The translations under genes were made by a program, and so were the position numbers. 64,000 nucleotides of DNA from Sporosarcina ureilytica (GTDB taxonomy: Bacteria > Bacillota > Bacilli > Bacillales_A > Planococcaceae). Position 1 is the first letter of the stretch. Every line of letters starts with the position of its first letter. Shown here in pieces: positions 45,343-53,820 of this stretch. The stretch is from contig NZ_CP017560.1 of the NCBI RefSeq assembly GCF_001753205.1, positions 3,372,579 through 3,436,578 of the forward strand, written 5' to 3'. The notes under the pieces are model-generated. The model was not told where the DNA came from and ran no database searches. It was given only the letters and a program-made list of their open reading frames with translations.

Positions 45343-46030
45343 CGTTTTCTTTGAGCACGTAACCGACACCTCGCACCGTTTGGATGAGCGTGCTCTCCCC
45401 CGGCTTCTCGATTTTTTTCCTAACATAACGAATATAGACATCGACCACATTCGTATCGCCGTAATAGTCAAAGCCCCAAACAGCATCTAACAACTGTTCC
45501 CGAGACAGTACTTGGTTAGGATGTTTTAATAAATGAAGGAGTAAATCAAACTCCCTTGGCGTAAGTTCAATTTGACGTTCTTCACGTTTCACCTCACGTG
45601 TTTGTTCATGAAGAGATAATCCGAAAAACTCATATAAATGTTCATCTTTTTTTGCTTGTCCCCCATTTGAAAAGCGTAATGCAGCACGTATCCTGGCCAG
45701 TAGTTCTTCAATTTCAAATGGTTTTGTTACATAATCATTCGCGCCTAAATCAAGCCCTGCCACTTTATCTTCCACTTCGTTTTTTGCGGTTAATAAAATA
45801 ACAGGCGTATGATTTTCTGTTGCCCGAATACGTCGCAATACATCTAATCCATTTAAACCAGGTAACATTAAATCCAACAAAATTAAATCCCATTCATGCT
45901 CTCGGTATTGAATAAGCCCATCTGGTCCCGTATGCGCTATCCCTATTTCATATCCCTCGAATTCAAGTTCAAGTTGCAATACGCGAGCAATATTTTCCTC
46001 ATCTTCTATAATTAAAATTCGTTCTTTCAT
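45332..46030 (-). CDS. OmpR-family response regulator (YkoG-like)
   Basis: 232 aa. Receiver domain with phosphoacceptor Asp53 (LILLDLMLPGLNG) and Lys in LLTAKNEVEDK, and a C-terminal winged helix (IELTPREFDLLLHLLKHPNQ, VVDVYIRYVRKKIE, TVRGVGYVL). The start at 46030 follows AGGGTGG. First gene of a regulator-kinase-PepSY-PepSY operon. Confidence 0.9.
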   Translation of the reverse strand: MKERILIIEDEENIARVLQLELEFEGYEIGIAHTGPDGLIQYREHEWDLILLDLMLPGLNGLDVLRRIRATENHTPVILLTAKNEVEDKVAGLDLGANDYVTKPFEIEELLARIRAALRFSNGGQAKKDEHLYEFFGLSLHEQTREVKREERQIELTPREFDLLLHLLKHPNQVLSREQLLDAVWGFDYYGDTNVVDVYIRYVRKKIEKPGESTLIQTVRGVGYVLKENDEN

Positions 46031-46264
46031 CGTTTCAACCACCCTATCTGCTACTACTCATTTTGTATAAAAAACCGTTAGTTATTAATTAATTACACAT
46101 ACTAAACCGGCTTGAATTAAATCGATTTCCCACTTATCATTCAATTCTCCAATGAACGGATCATCAATCCCACTTTATCAGCTTTTTACTTGAATGAGAA
46201 ACTAGACAGTTTTAAAATAAATTTGGATTCACCTACAAATTAACTGATTTTAATTATAGTTTCA

Positions 46265-46385
46265 AAATTAATGTTGCATAAGGGAAACTTTTATTTTATA
46301 CTGTTATTAATAATAACTTGGTCGAAGGAAACTTTTATTTTTAATTTCAAGTTGCACAAGGGAAACTTTCTGCATACGATAGTAA
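46265..46385 (+). promoter_or_regulatory. Tandem promoters with MntR-like operators for the Mn transporter
   Basis: Three related boxes: TTGCATAAGGGAAACTTTT (46274-46292), GGTCGAAGGAAACTTTTAT (about 46320-46338, partial) and TTGCACAAGGGAAACTTT (46352-46369). They match the MntR box of Bacillus mnt genes. Boxes 1 and 3 each overlap a -35 hexamer (TTGCAT, TTGCAC) with a -10 17 bp downstream (TATACT 46297-46302; TACGAT 46375-46380). Repression by Mn-loaded MntR is therefore expected. The remaining part of the gap, 46031-46260, shows nothing recognisable. Confidence 0.75.
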
Positions 46386-46421
46386 TATTCAAAGAGAAAT
46401 AAAAATTGAAAAGGTGATTTT

Positions 46422-47165
46422 ATGGAAAATAGTATAGAGGTAAAACATTTATCTACCTCTTATTACGGTCAAGAAGCATTGCAGGATATAAACTTCTCCG
46501 CAGAGACCGGGAAACTTATCGGTATTATCGGTCCGAATGGAGCTGGTAAATCAACACTAATGAAATCAATGCTCGGGTTAATTCCAATAGATGAAGGCCA
46601 AATCTCTTTTGCTGGCATGACTTTAAAACAAGCAAGAAACAAAATTGCTTACGTTCCACAACGAGCTGCGATTGACTGGGATTTCCCAATTATCGTCTTG
46701 GATGCAGTTTTACTCGGAACGTACCCCAACTTAGGTGTATTCCGTCGCCCTAAAAAAGCGGACCGTGAATGGGCATATGAATGCTTGAAAAAAGTCGGTA
46801 TGGAAGACTACAGTAAAAGACAAATTGGAGAATTATCCGGCGGGCAGCAACAACGAGTCTTCCTCGCAAGAGCACTCGCCCAAAAAGCAGATTTCTTTTT
46901 TCTCGATGAACCGCTTGTCGGCATCGATGTAACAAGCGAAGAATTAATCATGAATATTTTAAAAAGCTTGAGAGATGAAGGTAAATCAATCTTTGTTGTC
47001 CACCATGACCTGGCAAAGGTAGAAGAATATTTCGAAGACCTCGTGTTGCTAAATAAAAAACTGATAAAATCAGGAACGGTGAAAAACGTACTTCGTCCTG
47101 AACTCATGCGTGAAGCCTATAAAGCGCAATTTTCTCTACTCGATTCAATGGGGGTCTTCTCATGA
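46422..47165 (+). CDS. mntA: Manganese ABC transporter, ATP-binding protein
   Basis: 247 aa ATPase: Walker A GPNGAGKSTL, Q-loop PQRAAIDWDFP, signature LSGGQQQRVFLARAL, Walker B FFFLDEPLVGID, H-loop VVHHDLAK. It belongs to the metal-type (Mn/Zn/Fe) ABC group. The name follows the staphylococcal order mntA (ATPase), mntB (permease), mntC (binding protein); B. subtilis uses different letters. MntR-like boxes upstream support Mn as the substrate. Confidence 0.85.
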   Translation: MENSIEVKHLSTSYYGQEALQDINFSAETGKLIGIIGPNGAGKSTLMKSMLGLIPIDEGQISFAGMTLKQARNKIAYVPQRAAIDWDFPIIVLDAVLLGTYPNLGVFRRPKKADREWAYECLKKVGMEDYSKRQIGELSGGQQQRVFLARALAQKADFFFLDEPLVGIDVTSEELIMNILKSLRDEGKSIFVVHHDLAKVEEYFEDLVLLNKKLIKSGTVKNVLRPELMREAYKAQFSLLDSMGVFS

Positions 47166-48025
47166 TTTCCTTTTATCAAGACTTATTGAACTATGAATTT
47201 TTACAGAAAGCATTGTTTACTTCCATAATGGTGGGTATTATTTGCGGCGTGATTGGCAGTTTTATCGTATTACGCGGTATGGCCCTCATCGGTGATGCAA
47301 TATCACATGCTGTGCTGCCTGGTGTAGCGATTTCCTATATGCTTGGCATTAATTTTTTCTACGGTGCAGTTGTGACCGGCATGTTAACAGCAATTGGGAT
47401 CGGTTATATTAATCAAAATAGCCGCATCAAAAACGACTCAGCAATTGGAATTGTATTTTCCGCAGCCTTTGCGCTTGGGGTCATTTTAATCGGAAAAGCA
47501 AATTCAAGTATTGATTTAAATCGAATTTTATTTGGAAATGTCCTATCGGTTCGCGCTTCTGACATGTGGATGACACTCATTATCGGAGCCATCGTCTTGC
47601 TTACTGTCATCTTTTTTTATAAAGAATTACTTGTCAGCACATTCGATCCAACGTTCGCCGCGGCTTACGGTTTGCCGAACAAATTCATTCATTATGTCAT
47701 TATGATTTTATTGACGATGGTAACTGTAGCTTCCCTGCAAACGGTTGGGATTATTCTTGTGGTGGCGATGTTAATAACACCCGCTTCTACGGCTTACCTT
47801 TTAACAAATAGGCTTTGGGTGATGATTTTATTAGCGGCGATCTTTGGCGCAATTTCATCTATCATCGGTTTATATTTTAGCTTCATCTATAATCTATCTT
47901 CCGGTGCGGTTATCGTTTTAGTTTCTACAGCTTTCTTCTTAATTGCTTTCTTCCTATCGCCAAAACAAGGGATGCTTTGGCGCTCACTACGAACGAAGAA
48001 GAAAAAAATCATTATCCAAGATTAA
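47162..48025 (+). CDS. mntB: Manganese ABC transporter, permease
   Basis: 287 aa ABC-3 family permease with about eight or nine helices. GSFIVLRGMALIGDAISHAVLPGVA is the conserved segment, including the Asp and His thought to line the metal path. The ATG overlaps the stop of the ATPase gene (ATGA). One permease gene is present, consistent with a homodimeric channel. Confidence 0.87.
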   Translation: MISFYQDLLNYEFLQKALFTSIMVGIICGVIGSFIVLRGMALIGDAISHAVLPGVAISYMLGINFFYGAVVTGMLTAIGIGYINQNSRIKNDSAIGIVFSAAFALGVILIGKANSSIDLNRILFGNVLSVRASDMWMTLIIGAIVLLTVIFFYKELLVSTFDPTFAAAYGLPNKFIHYVIMILLTMVTVASLQTVGIILVVAMLITPASTAYLLTNRLWVMILLAAIFGAISSIIGLYFSFIYNLSSGAVIVLVSTAFFLIAFFLSPKQGMLWRSLRTKKKKIIIQD

Positions 48026-48060
48026 TTTACAATTCGTAACTATAAAGGAGATTTTTACAG

Positions 48061-48999
48061 ATGATGAAAAAGCTTTTCAAGGCAGGGATTGTCACAATCC
48101 TAGCAACATTTTTACTTGTTGCGTGCGGCAATCAAAATGAAAAGACAGAAAGCGGTTCTGATAAAATTCAGGCGATCGCAACCTTCTCGATTATCCATGA
48201 TATCGTTTCTGAAATCGGCGGCGAACATGTGGATGTGCACAGTATGGTACCTATCGGAACGGACCCGCATGAATATGAACCGTTACCGGTAGACATTAAA
48301 AAAGCCACTGACGCAGATGCATTATTTTACAACGGATTAAATCTAGAAGGTGAAGAACATGGTTGGTTTTTTAAACTGGTTGACTCCGTTGGTGCAGACA
48401 AAAACAAAGTTTTCGAACTGATGGAAGGTGTTGAACCACTCTACTTAACATCTGATGATGGTTCTGAAAAAGAAGTAAATCCCCACGCCTTTCTTGACCC
48501 AATTGTTGTCATTCAAATGACGGAAAATGCAAGGGACGCATTGATTGAAGTCGATCCTGAAAATAAAGCACACTACGAAAAAAAAGCTGAACAATTATTA
48601 GAAAAACTACGTGCGCTGGACGAAGAATACAAAACAAAAATTGCCGAAATACCAGATGAACGCAGAGTACTTGTAACGAGCGAACGTGCTTATCAATATA
48701 TGGCAGAGCGTTATGGATTAAAAGAAGGCTATATTTGGGAAGTGGATACTGAAGAAAACGGATCCCCCGCCCAAATTAAATCACTAGTTTCGTTCGTAAA
48801 AGAAAATAATGTTCCAGCATTATTCGTCGAAACAAATGTTGACCCTCGACCGATGGAGACTGTTTCCAATGAAACTGGCGTACCAATCGCCGCTAAACTC
48901 TTTTCAGATGAACTTGGCCGTCAAGGTGCAGATGGAAGTACAGTCATTAGCTTTTTACAATATAATATTGATACGATTTATGAGCATTTAAAGGAGTAA
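48061..48999 (+). CDS. mntC: Manganese ABC transporter, substrate-binding lipoprotein
   Basis: 312 aa cluster A-I solute-binding protein. Lipobox LLVACG (Cys near residue 21). Metal ligands expected: His in GTDPHEYEPLP, His in VNPHAFLDP, Glu in LFVETNVDPRP and Asp in KLFSDELG. No His-rich loop is present, which favours Mn over Zn. RBS AAAGGAG. Confidence 0.88.
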   Translation: MMKKLFKAGIVTILATFLLVACGNQNEKTESGSDKIQAIATFSIIHDIVSEIGGEHVDVHSMVPIGTDPHEYEPLPVDIKKATDADALFYNGLNLEGEEHGWFFKLVDSVGADKNKVFELMEGVEPLYLTSDDGSEKEVNPHAFLDPIVVIQMTENARDALIEVDPENKAHYEKKAEQLLEKLRALDEEYKTKIAEIPDERRVLVTSERAYQYMAERYGLKEGYIWEVDTEENGSPAQIKSLVSFVKENNVPALFVETNVDPRPMETVSNETGVPIAAKLFSDELGRQGADGSTVISFLQYNIDTIYEHLKE

Positions 49000-49032
49000 T
49001 CCTTTATTGATCATGCAAGTTATTTTCTACAC

Positions 49033-49085
49033 AAAACAGCACTCTCCATTGCTCTTCTTACAAGCAACGGAAAGTGCTGTTTTAA
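49033..49085. terminator. Bidirectional terminator between mntC and uppP
   Basis: AAAACAGCACT(C/T)TCC...GGAAAGTGCTGTTTT arms with an inner TTGCT/AGCAA stem, T-rich tail on the plus strand and A-rich flank for the opposite gene. Confidence 0.87.
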
Positions 49086-49091
49086 TTTTTA

Positions 49092-49919
49092 TTATAAAAA
49101 TACGATAATCGCTAAGATTACTGCTAAAACAATACGATAAATCGCAAACGGCATTAGTTTCACTTTTGATATTAATGCTAAGAAAAAACGAATAGAAATG
49201 AGTGCAAATACAAACGCACTAATAAATCCTACAACATAAAAAGATAGATAGTCCATCTCCATATGTTCCCAGTTTTTTAATACAGAAACGAGACTTGCGC
49301 CCATCATAATCGGAACTGCCATGATGAATGTAAAATCTGCAGCCGTCCGGTGATTCATTCCGAATAATACCCCACCTGAAATCGTTGCTCCTGAACGCGA
49401 AAAACCTGGCCATAATGATAAACATTGTACAAGCCCAACTGTAAATGCTTGTTTATAAGTAATTTGATCCAACGTCTTCACTTTCGGATATTTCGGACCC
49501 AGTTTATCCGCAGCAATCATCAATAATGCTCCAACAATTAACGCTGCAATGACCGTTTCTACGCGGAATAAATAATCATCAATTAAGTCTTTGAACGCAA
49601 ATCCTAATACAACTGCTGGTAACATCCCAACGATAACATGCATTAAATTGAATCGTTTATTCATCTTTTTGCCGTCGATTTTATACAATCCGACCAAACT
49701 AAATAATCGCTTCCAAAATACGACAACGACGGCTAGAATTGACCCTAATTGAATGACGATTTTAAATGTATTCGCTGGATATTTTCCTAGAAACTCTTGG
49801 GATTTCAACCACATATCATCCACAATAATGAGGTGACCTGTTGATGAAACCGGCGCAAACTCCGTCATTCCCTCTACAAACCCTAAAATTAACGCCTTAA
49901 TTAACTCGAATAAGTCCAT
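49092..49919 (-). CDS. uppP: Undecaprenyl-diphosphate phosphatase UppP (BacA)
   Basis: 275 aa, about eight helices. Dephosphorylates undecaprenyl diphosphate to recycle the cell-wall lipid carrier and gives bacitracin resistance. Catalytic regions: EGMTEFAPVSSTGHLII and VQCLSLWPGFSRSGATI. The gene begins 7 bp after the dedA stop, so the two are probably co-transcribed. Confidence 0.95.
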   Translation of the reverse strand: MDLFELIKALILGFVEGMTEFAPVSSTGHLIIVDDMWLKSQEFLGKYPANTFKIVIQLGSILAVVVVFWKRLFSLVGLYKIDGKKMNKRFNLMHVIVGMLPAVVLGFAFKDLIDDYLFRVETVIAALIVGALLMIAADKLGPKYPKVKTLDQITYKQAFTVGLVQCLSLWPGFSRSGATISGGVLFGMNHRTAADFTFIMAVPIMMGASLVSVLKNWEHMEMDYLSFYVVGFISAFVFALISIRFFLALISKVKLMPFAIYRIVLAVILAIIVFL

Positions 49920-49926
49920 AACTCAC

Positions 49927-50538
49927 TTAAGCTCTCTTTCTGCGGAATCGGATATACCAAAATATAACCAACAGACCGCTTAATCCTATTAATATATAAA
50001 CAATATTTGAAAAAACATCCATATAGGTTACAATCGACTGCCAATTTTCTCCGACGGAAACACCAACCATCACGAGAATTCCATTCCATAACAAACTTCC
50101 CAGAGTCGTCAACAAAATAAATAACGGGAAATTCATATTGGACATCCCGGCAGGTATTGAAATTAAACTGCGGATAAGCGGAATTAATCGACAAAAGAAG
50201 ACAGTCCACGGTCCGTATTTATCAAACCATGCATCCGCACGATGTATATCTTTGCGTGTCAGGCGTAAATACTTTCCCCATCGATCCACGATTTTTTCGA
50301 GTCGACGAACATCAATGATCAACCCGATACTATATAAAATCATAGCGCCAACGACGGAGCCTATTGTTGCGGCAATAATCACACCAACGACCGTCATATT
50401 TGAATAGGTCGTCATAAAACCGCCAAAAGTTAAAATGACTTCTGAGGGAATTGGCGGAAAAATATTCTCCAACATAATTAATAATAAGACACCAATATAA
50501 CCAAATTCACTCATAAATTCAGTAATCCAATTTTCCAC
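49927..50538 (-). CDS. DedA-family membrane protein
   Basis: 203 aa, about five helices. DedA/SNARE-associated proteins include undecaprenyl-phosphate flippases (UptA), and pairing with uppP here fits that role. Conserved LENIFPPIPSEVIL, GSVVGAMILYSIG, DAWFDKYGPWTVFFCRLIPLIRSLISIPAG with the amphipathic re-entrant segment. The start is GTG after GCGGAGG. Confidence 0.87.
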   Translation of the reverse strand: MENWITEFMSEFGYIGVLLLIMLENIFPPIPSEVILTFGGFMTTYSNMTVVGVIIAATIGSVVGAMILYSIGLIIDVRRLEKIVDRWGKYLRLTRKDIHRADAWFDKYGPWTVFFCRLIPLIRSLISIPAGMSNMNFPLFILLTTLGSLLWNGILVMVGVSVGENWQSIVTYMDVFSNIVYILIGLSGLLVIFWYIRFRRKRA

Positions 50539-50674
50539 CTTACGCCTCCGCTGCTATTCAGTTTACTAGACATATAGTCCGCGTGCAAATCTATTTTGAC
50601 ATATACATGAGACGTCCTTTCGTTGAAAAAGTTTCTTATAAACATAATATCATCCAACATTAAAATTCGAACAA

Positions 50675-50807
50675 TGTTGATTTTCGTTCCGGGCGGACGC
50701 TTTCCGTGGGGCGGGCGGTGAGCCTCCTCGGTCGCTGACGCTCCACTGCGGGGTCTCACCTGTCCCGCTAGTCCCACAGGAGTCGCCACCCTACACTACA
50801 ATCAACA
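50675..50807. repeat. Interspersed ~130-bp palindromic repeat, copy B
   Basis: Nearly identical to copy C (two or three differences) and about 88% like copy A. It has the same TGTTGATTT and ACAATCAAC ends and a foldable GC-rich core (GCGGGCGGTGAGCC opposite GTCTCACCTGTCCCGC). It lies just upstream of dedA, in an otherwise AT-rich gap. Confidence 0.87.
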
Positions 50808-50956
50808 AAACAACAAAACTGCCATTAATCAAAAGGAAGTTATTAATAGCACACATCAACATGCGTATTTTCTTATAAAATACCATTATGAATTAACCCA
50901 TAATCCACGATATTTAACAAGACAATGGAATATGAGTGAACTTTTAATATTTATTC

Positions 50957-51127
50957 TGTGGATAAGTCGTCCTAAATTTAAGTTATCCACAATTAAAGTG
51001 TATAACTTAACTAAAGTGTGCATAATTTCAGAAAAATCTAGCATTTGTTGGTAAAATCTTGTGAATAACTGTTTTATAGACCGAATCGAATTCAATAAAC
51101 CTTCTGCCCCAAAAATATTTATCCACA
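50957..51127. other. Cluster of five DnaA-box matches
   Basis: Within 171 bp of AT-rich DNA: TGTGGATAA (50957-50965), TTATCCACA (50983-50991), TGTGCATAA (51017-51025), TGTGAATAA (51060-51068) and TTATCCACA (51119-51127). All fit TTWTNCACA in one or other orientation, three being the strong TTATCCACA form. No replication gene is nearby. It may be a chromosomal DnaA-binding or titration cluster. Confidence 0.7.
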
Positions 51128-51166
51128 AAAAACACCTTGGACAAAATACTATCCAAGGTGTTTACT
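51127..51166 (-). terminator. Terminator after the acyl-CoA ligase gene
   Basis: AAACACCTTGG...CCAAGGTGTTTTTTG on the minus strand, 40 bp past the stop; its T-run abuts the last DnaA box. Confidence 0.88.
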
Positions 51167-51205
51167 TATGCATCTATACAGAAATTGTTATAGATGATTT
51201 TCTAT

Positions 51206-52828
51206 TCATACCCCTTCAACACTTGTAGCAAGTTGCTCACGAAGTGCCCTTTTCAAAAACTTCCCTACTGATGTTTTTGGAATTTCATCTAGGAAGACGA
51301 TGTCATCTGGCACCCACCATTTTGCGAACTGTCCTTCTATATAGGAAAGCAATTCTTTTTTCATTTCCTCATCGGAAGTTTGTCCTTCATTAAGGACAAC
51401 ACAGGCAAGAGGACGTTCTTGCCATTTTTCATGAGGGATTGCGATAACTGCTGCTTCAAATACTGCGTCATGCGTCATCAAGGCATTTTCAAGGTCGACG
51501 GATGAGATCCATTCACCGCCACTTTTAATGAGGTCTGCGGTTCGATCCGTTAATTTTAAATAACCATCTTCCGTCATCACCGCAATATCCCCTGTATAGA
51601 ACCAACCATCTTTAAATGCTGCCTCCGTACGTTTATCCTTATAATACTCATCTGCAATCCAAGGGCCTTTGATAAGCAATTCACCCATCGTTTTCCCATC
51701 CCATGGTACTTCACCGTCTTCGTTAACTAATTTTACTTCGAGTCCTGGCATGATTAACCCTTGCATTGCACGTACATCAAGTTTTTCCTCGTCCGTTAAT
51801 TGTTCCATCTTCGACGTAAAGACTGATACACTGACAAGCGGTGTTGTTTCCGTCAACCCATATCCAACGTAAAATGGGACTTTATATTTATCTTGAAATG
51901 CCCGAATCAGTCCTTTTGGAGCCGCTGATCCTCCGCAAACGATTGAACGAAGTGAAGACAAATCTCTAGGATTCTTTTCAAGTTCATTGAGCACAGCGAA
52001 CCAAATCGTAGGAACGCCAGCTGTTAAAGTGACTTTCTCTTTTTCAATCAAATCTAAAATAAGCGCCGGATCAAAACCTGGCCCTGGATATACTTGTGTA
52101 GCACCGAAGAAGACAGCTGCAAACGGCATACCCCAAGCATTAACATGGAACATCGGAACGATTGGCAAGACCACGTCTTTTTCCCTTATCCCCATCGCGT
52201 CAGCAAGTCCTAGTGCATAGCTGTGCAGCACAATCCCCCTGTGCGAGTAAACGACCCCTTTTGGATTACCTGTTGTTGCAGAGGTATAACACATGCCCGC
52301 CGGTAAGTTTTCGTCTAAATCCTCGGGGAACTCAAACGTATCGGAAGCTTTTTCAAGTAGATTTTCATATAAATGGACATTTTCTAAAGTAGTCTCCGGA
52401 AGTGTCTTACTATCTCCCATAATGACATAATGCTTTACTGTTTTTAAGTGAGGCGCTAATTTTTCTAAATGCGGGAACAAATCTTCATCCACTAATAAAA
52501 TCTCATCCTCCGCATGATTAATGACATAAGCGATATGTTCAGGTGAAAGTCGAATGTTAATCATATGGAGGATTGCTCCTGTACTTGGAACACCGAAATA
52601 TGCTTCTAAATGACGATGATGATTCCAAGCGAATGAACCTACTTTTGTTCCTTGCTTCATACCTAGTTTTGTTAATGCATCTGCAAGCTTACGCGTTCTT
52701 TTTGCGAATTCGCGATAAGAAATTCTATGAATTGTATTTTCACTAGTTCGTGAAATGATAAGCTTGTCCGGGAAAAATTGTTCGGCACGTTTGACGAATG
52801 ATGACAGTAATAATGGTGTTTGCATCAT
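51206..52828 (-). CDS. Fatty acid--CoA ligase (medium-chain AlkK-like)
   Basis: 540 aa ANL-superfamily enzyme. Activates a carboxylic acid to acyl-CoA through an acyl-AMP. ATP-binding YTSATTGNPKGVVYSHRG, VGYGLTETTPLVS, the YTGDIAVMTEDGYLKLTDR hinge region and the C-terminal catalytic lysine in PKTSVGKFLKRALRE. The RAEQFFPDKLIIS start and FHVNAWGMPF resemble AlkK/DmdB-type ligases; the chain length is not certain. RBS GGGGAG. A CcpA cre site and a possible 19-aa leader lie upstream. Confidence 0.88.
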   Translation of the reverse strand: MMQTPLLLSSFVKRAEQFFPDKLIISRTSENTIHRISYREFAKRTRKLADALTKLGMKQGTKVGSFAWNHHRHLEAYFGVPSTGAILHMINIRLSPEHIAYVINHAEDEILLVDEDLFPHLEKLAPHLKTVKHYVIMGDSKTLPETTLENVHLYENLLEKASDTFEFPEDLDENLPAGMCYTSATTGNPKGVVYSHRGIVLHSYALGLADAMGIREKDVVLPIVPMFHVNAWGMPFAAVFFGATQVYPGPGFDPALILDLIEKEKVTLTAGVPTIWFAVLNELEKNPRDLSSLRSIVCGGSAAPKGLIRAFQDKYKVPFYVGYGLTETTPLVSVSVFTSKMEQLTDEEKLDVRAMQGLIMPGLEVKLVNEDGEVPWDGKTMGELLIKGPWIADEYYKDKRTEAAFKDGWFYTGDIAVMTEDGYLKLTDRTADLIKSGGEWISSVDLENALMTHDAVFEAAVIAIPHEKWQERPLACVVLNEGQTSDEEMKKELLSYIEGQFAKWWVPDDIVFLDEIPKTSVGKFLKRALREQLATSVEGV

Positions 52829-52911
52829 AATTAATCGCTCCCCTTTTAATGGATAGTTTTTAATTCCTTTTGCCTGTCCTATCTCAAAATGCTATGCGTG
52901 ATGCCATTCAT

Positions 52912-52971
52912 TTATTCGAAAAAATATTTCGTGTCTTTTAATAAGCCAACGTCAAAATCCTCAAACTCCAA
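52912..52971 (-). CDS. Possible 19-aa leader peptide upstream of the acyl-CoA ligase
   Basis: A TTG-initiated frame MEFEDFDVGLLKDTKYFFE lies ten bases after a near-perfect GAAAGGAGG (complement of about 52982-52991). It ends 83 bp before the ligase start. Strong ribosome binding for so short a frame suggests a leader or small protein; no homologue is recognised. Confidence 0.4.
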   Translation of the reverse strand: MEFEDFDVGLLKDTKYFFE

Positions 52972-53049
52972 ACTTTTAAATTCCTCCTTTCAGTGCACTC
53001 TACAATTCTAGTTCAAAGATGACAAACTCTTCTAATAATTAAGTTTAAA

Positions 53050-53063
53050 TGAAAGCGGTTTCA
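53050..53063. promoter_or_regulatory. CcpA catabolite-responsive element (cre)
   Basis: TGAAAGCGGTTTCA matches the Bacillus cre consensus TGWAANCGNTNWCA at every position. It is about 220 bp upstream of the acyl-CoA ligase and 125 bp upstream of liaI. Catabolite repression of the fatty-acid gene is the more likely function. Confidence 0.7.
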
Positions 53064-53186
53064 TAGTCAATCCTTTGCTGAGATGAATTCAGCCTAAAGT
53101 CTTAGCCATAAATCGACACAGCGCCCGTTTGGACAAGTCGAATTTGACGGTAAGATTAAGTTACAAATTGAAAGGAGGAACAACAA

Positions 53187-53549
53187 ATGAAAAAATTCGG
53201 TTTAGTACTTTTAGGAATTATCGCCGGAATTGTTGCTGTAGCAAATCTAGGTTCTCTTCTAGCACTCGCAATCTCCGCTTTAATTACCTATGTAGGTTTA
53301 CACTACTATAGAAAAAGTGATTCAACGCTACTTAAATTGTTCTGGGGAGGCGTACTCATTATCGGTCTTCTCACAGCAATCTCAAATGTTCCAGCATTCA
53401 TCGGAATCATCGCATTGATTGGTGTGTATTACGTTTGGAAAAAGTGGAATACCAAAACAGACGACAATATCATCGAACACCAGCCATCCAGCGATCCTTT
53501 CGTAAATTTTGAAAGACAATGGGATGAAATTACAAGAAACAATCGTTAA
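53187..53549 (+). CDS. liaI: LiaI-like membrane protein
   Basis: 120 aa. Two or three hydrophobic segments (GLVLLGIIAGIVAVANLGSL, then LFWGGVLIIGLLTAIS and AFIGIIALIGVYYVW) and a hydrophilic C-terminus. LiaI anchors the phage-shock protein LiaH to the membrane under envelope stress. RBS AAAGGAGG. Assignment rests largely on position before liaH and similar length (B. subtilis LiaI is 126 aa). Confidence 0.75.
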   Translation: MKKFGLVLLGIIAGIVAVANLGSLLALAISALITYVGLHYYRKSDSTLLKLFWGGVLIIGLLTAISNVPAFIGIIALIGVYYVWKKWNTKTDDNIIEHQPSSDPFVNFERQWDEITRNNR

Positions 53550-53579
53550 GGATATTAAAAGGCAACGTTACTTAAACAA

Positions 53580-53712
53580 TGTTGATTTCCGTTCCGGGCG
53601 GACGCTTTCCGTGGGGCGGGCGGTGAGCCTCCTCGGTCGCTGACGCTCCACTGCGGGGTCTCACCTGTCCCGCTAGTCCCACAGGAGTCGCCACCCTCCA
53701 CTACAATCAACA
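53580..53712. repeat. Interspersed ~130-bp palindromic repeat, copy C, inside the lia operon
   Basis: Inserted in the 271-bp gap between liaI and liaH. Same ends and core as copy B. Its transcript could fold into a long GC-rich hairpin and influence liaH expression. Short open frames through it are not considered genes. Confidence 0.87.
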
Positions 53713-53820
53713 GAGACAACTTTATACATGAATGATTTTTCAAATCGCCTTAACTCTTGTGTCCCCAGATAAAAATTAGTATTAGAAATTATTTTATAAA
53801 AACATTAGGAGGAACCCACT

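Noticed and set aside
45343..45486. N-terminal extension of the YkoH-like kinase
   Set aside because: It lies wholly inside the response-regulator gene in another frame and adds a basic, non-conserved stretch before the real first transmembrane helix.
52829..53186. LiaR operator upstream of liaI
   Set aside because: AAATCGAC...GTCGAATTT is a loose inverted repeat near the expected position, but it is imperfect and does not match a sequence I can name with confidence.
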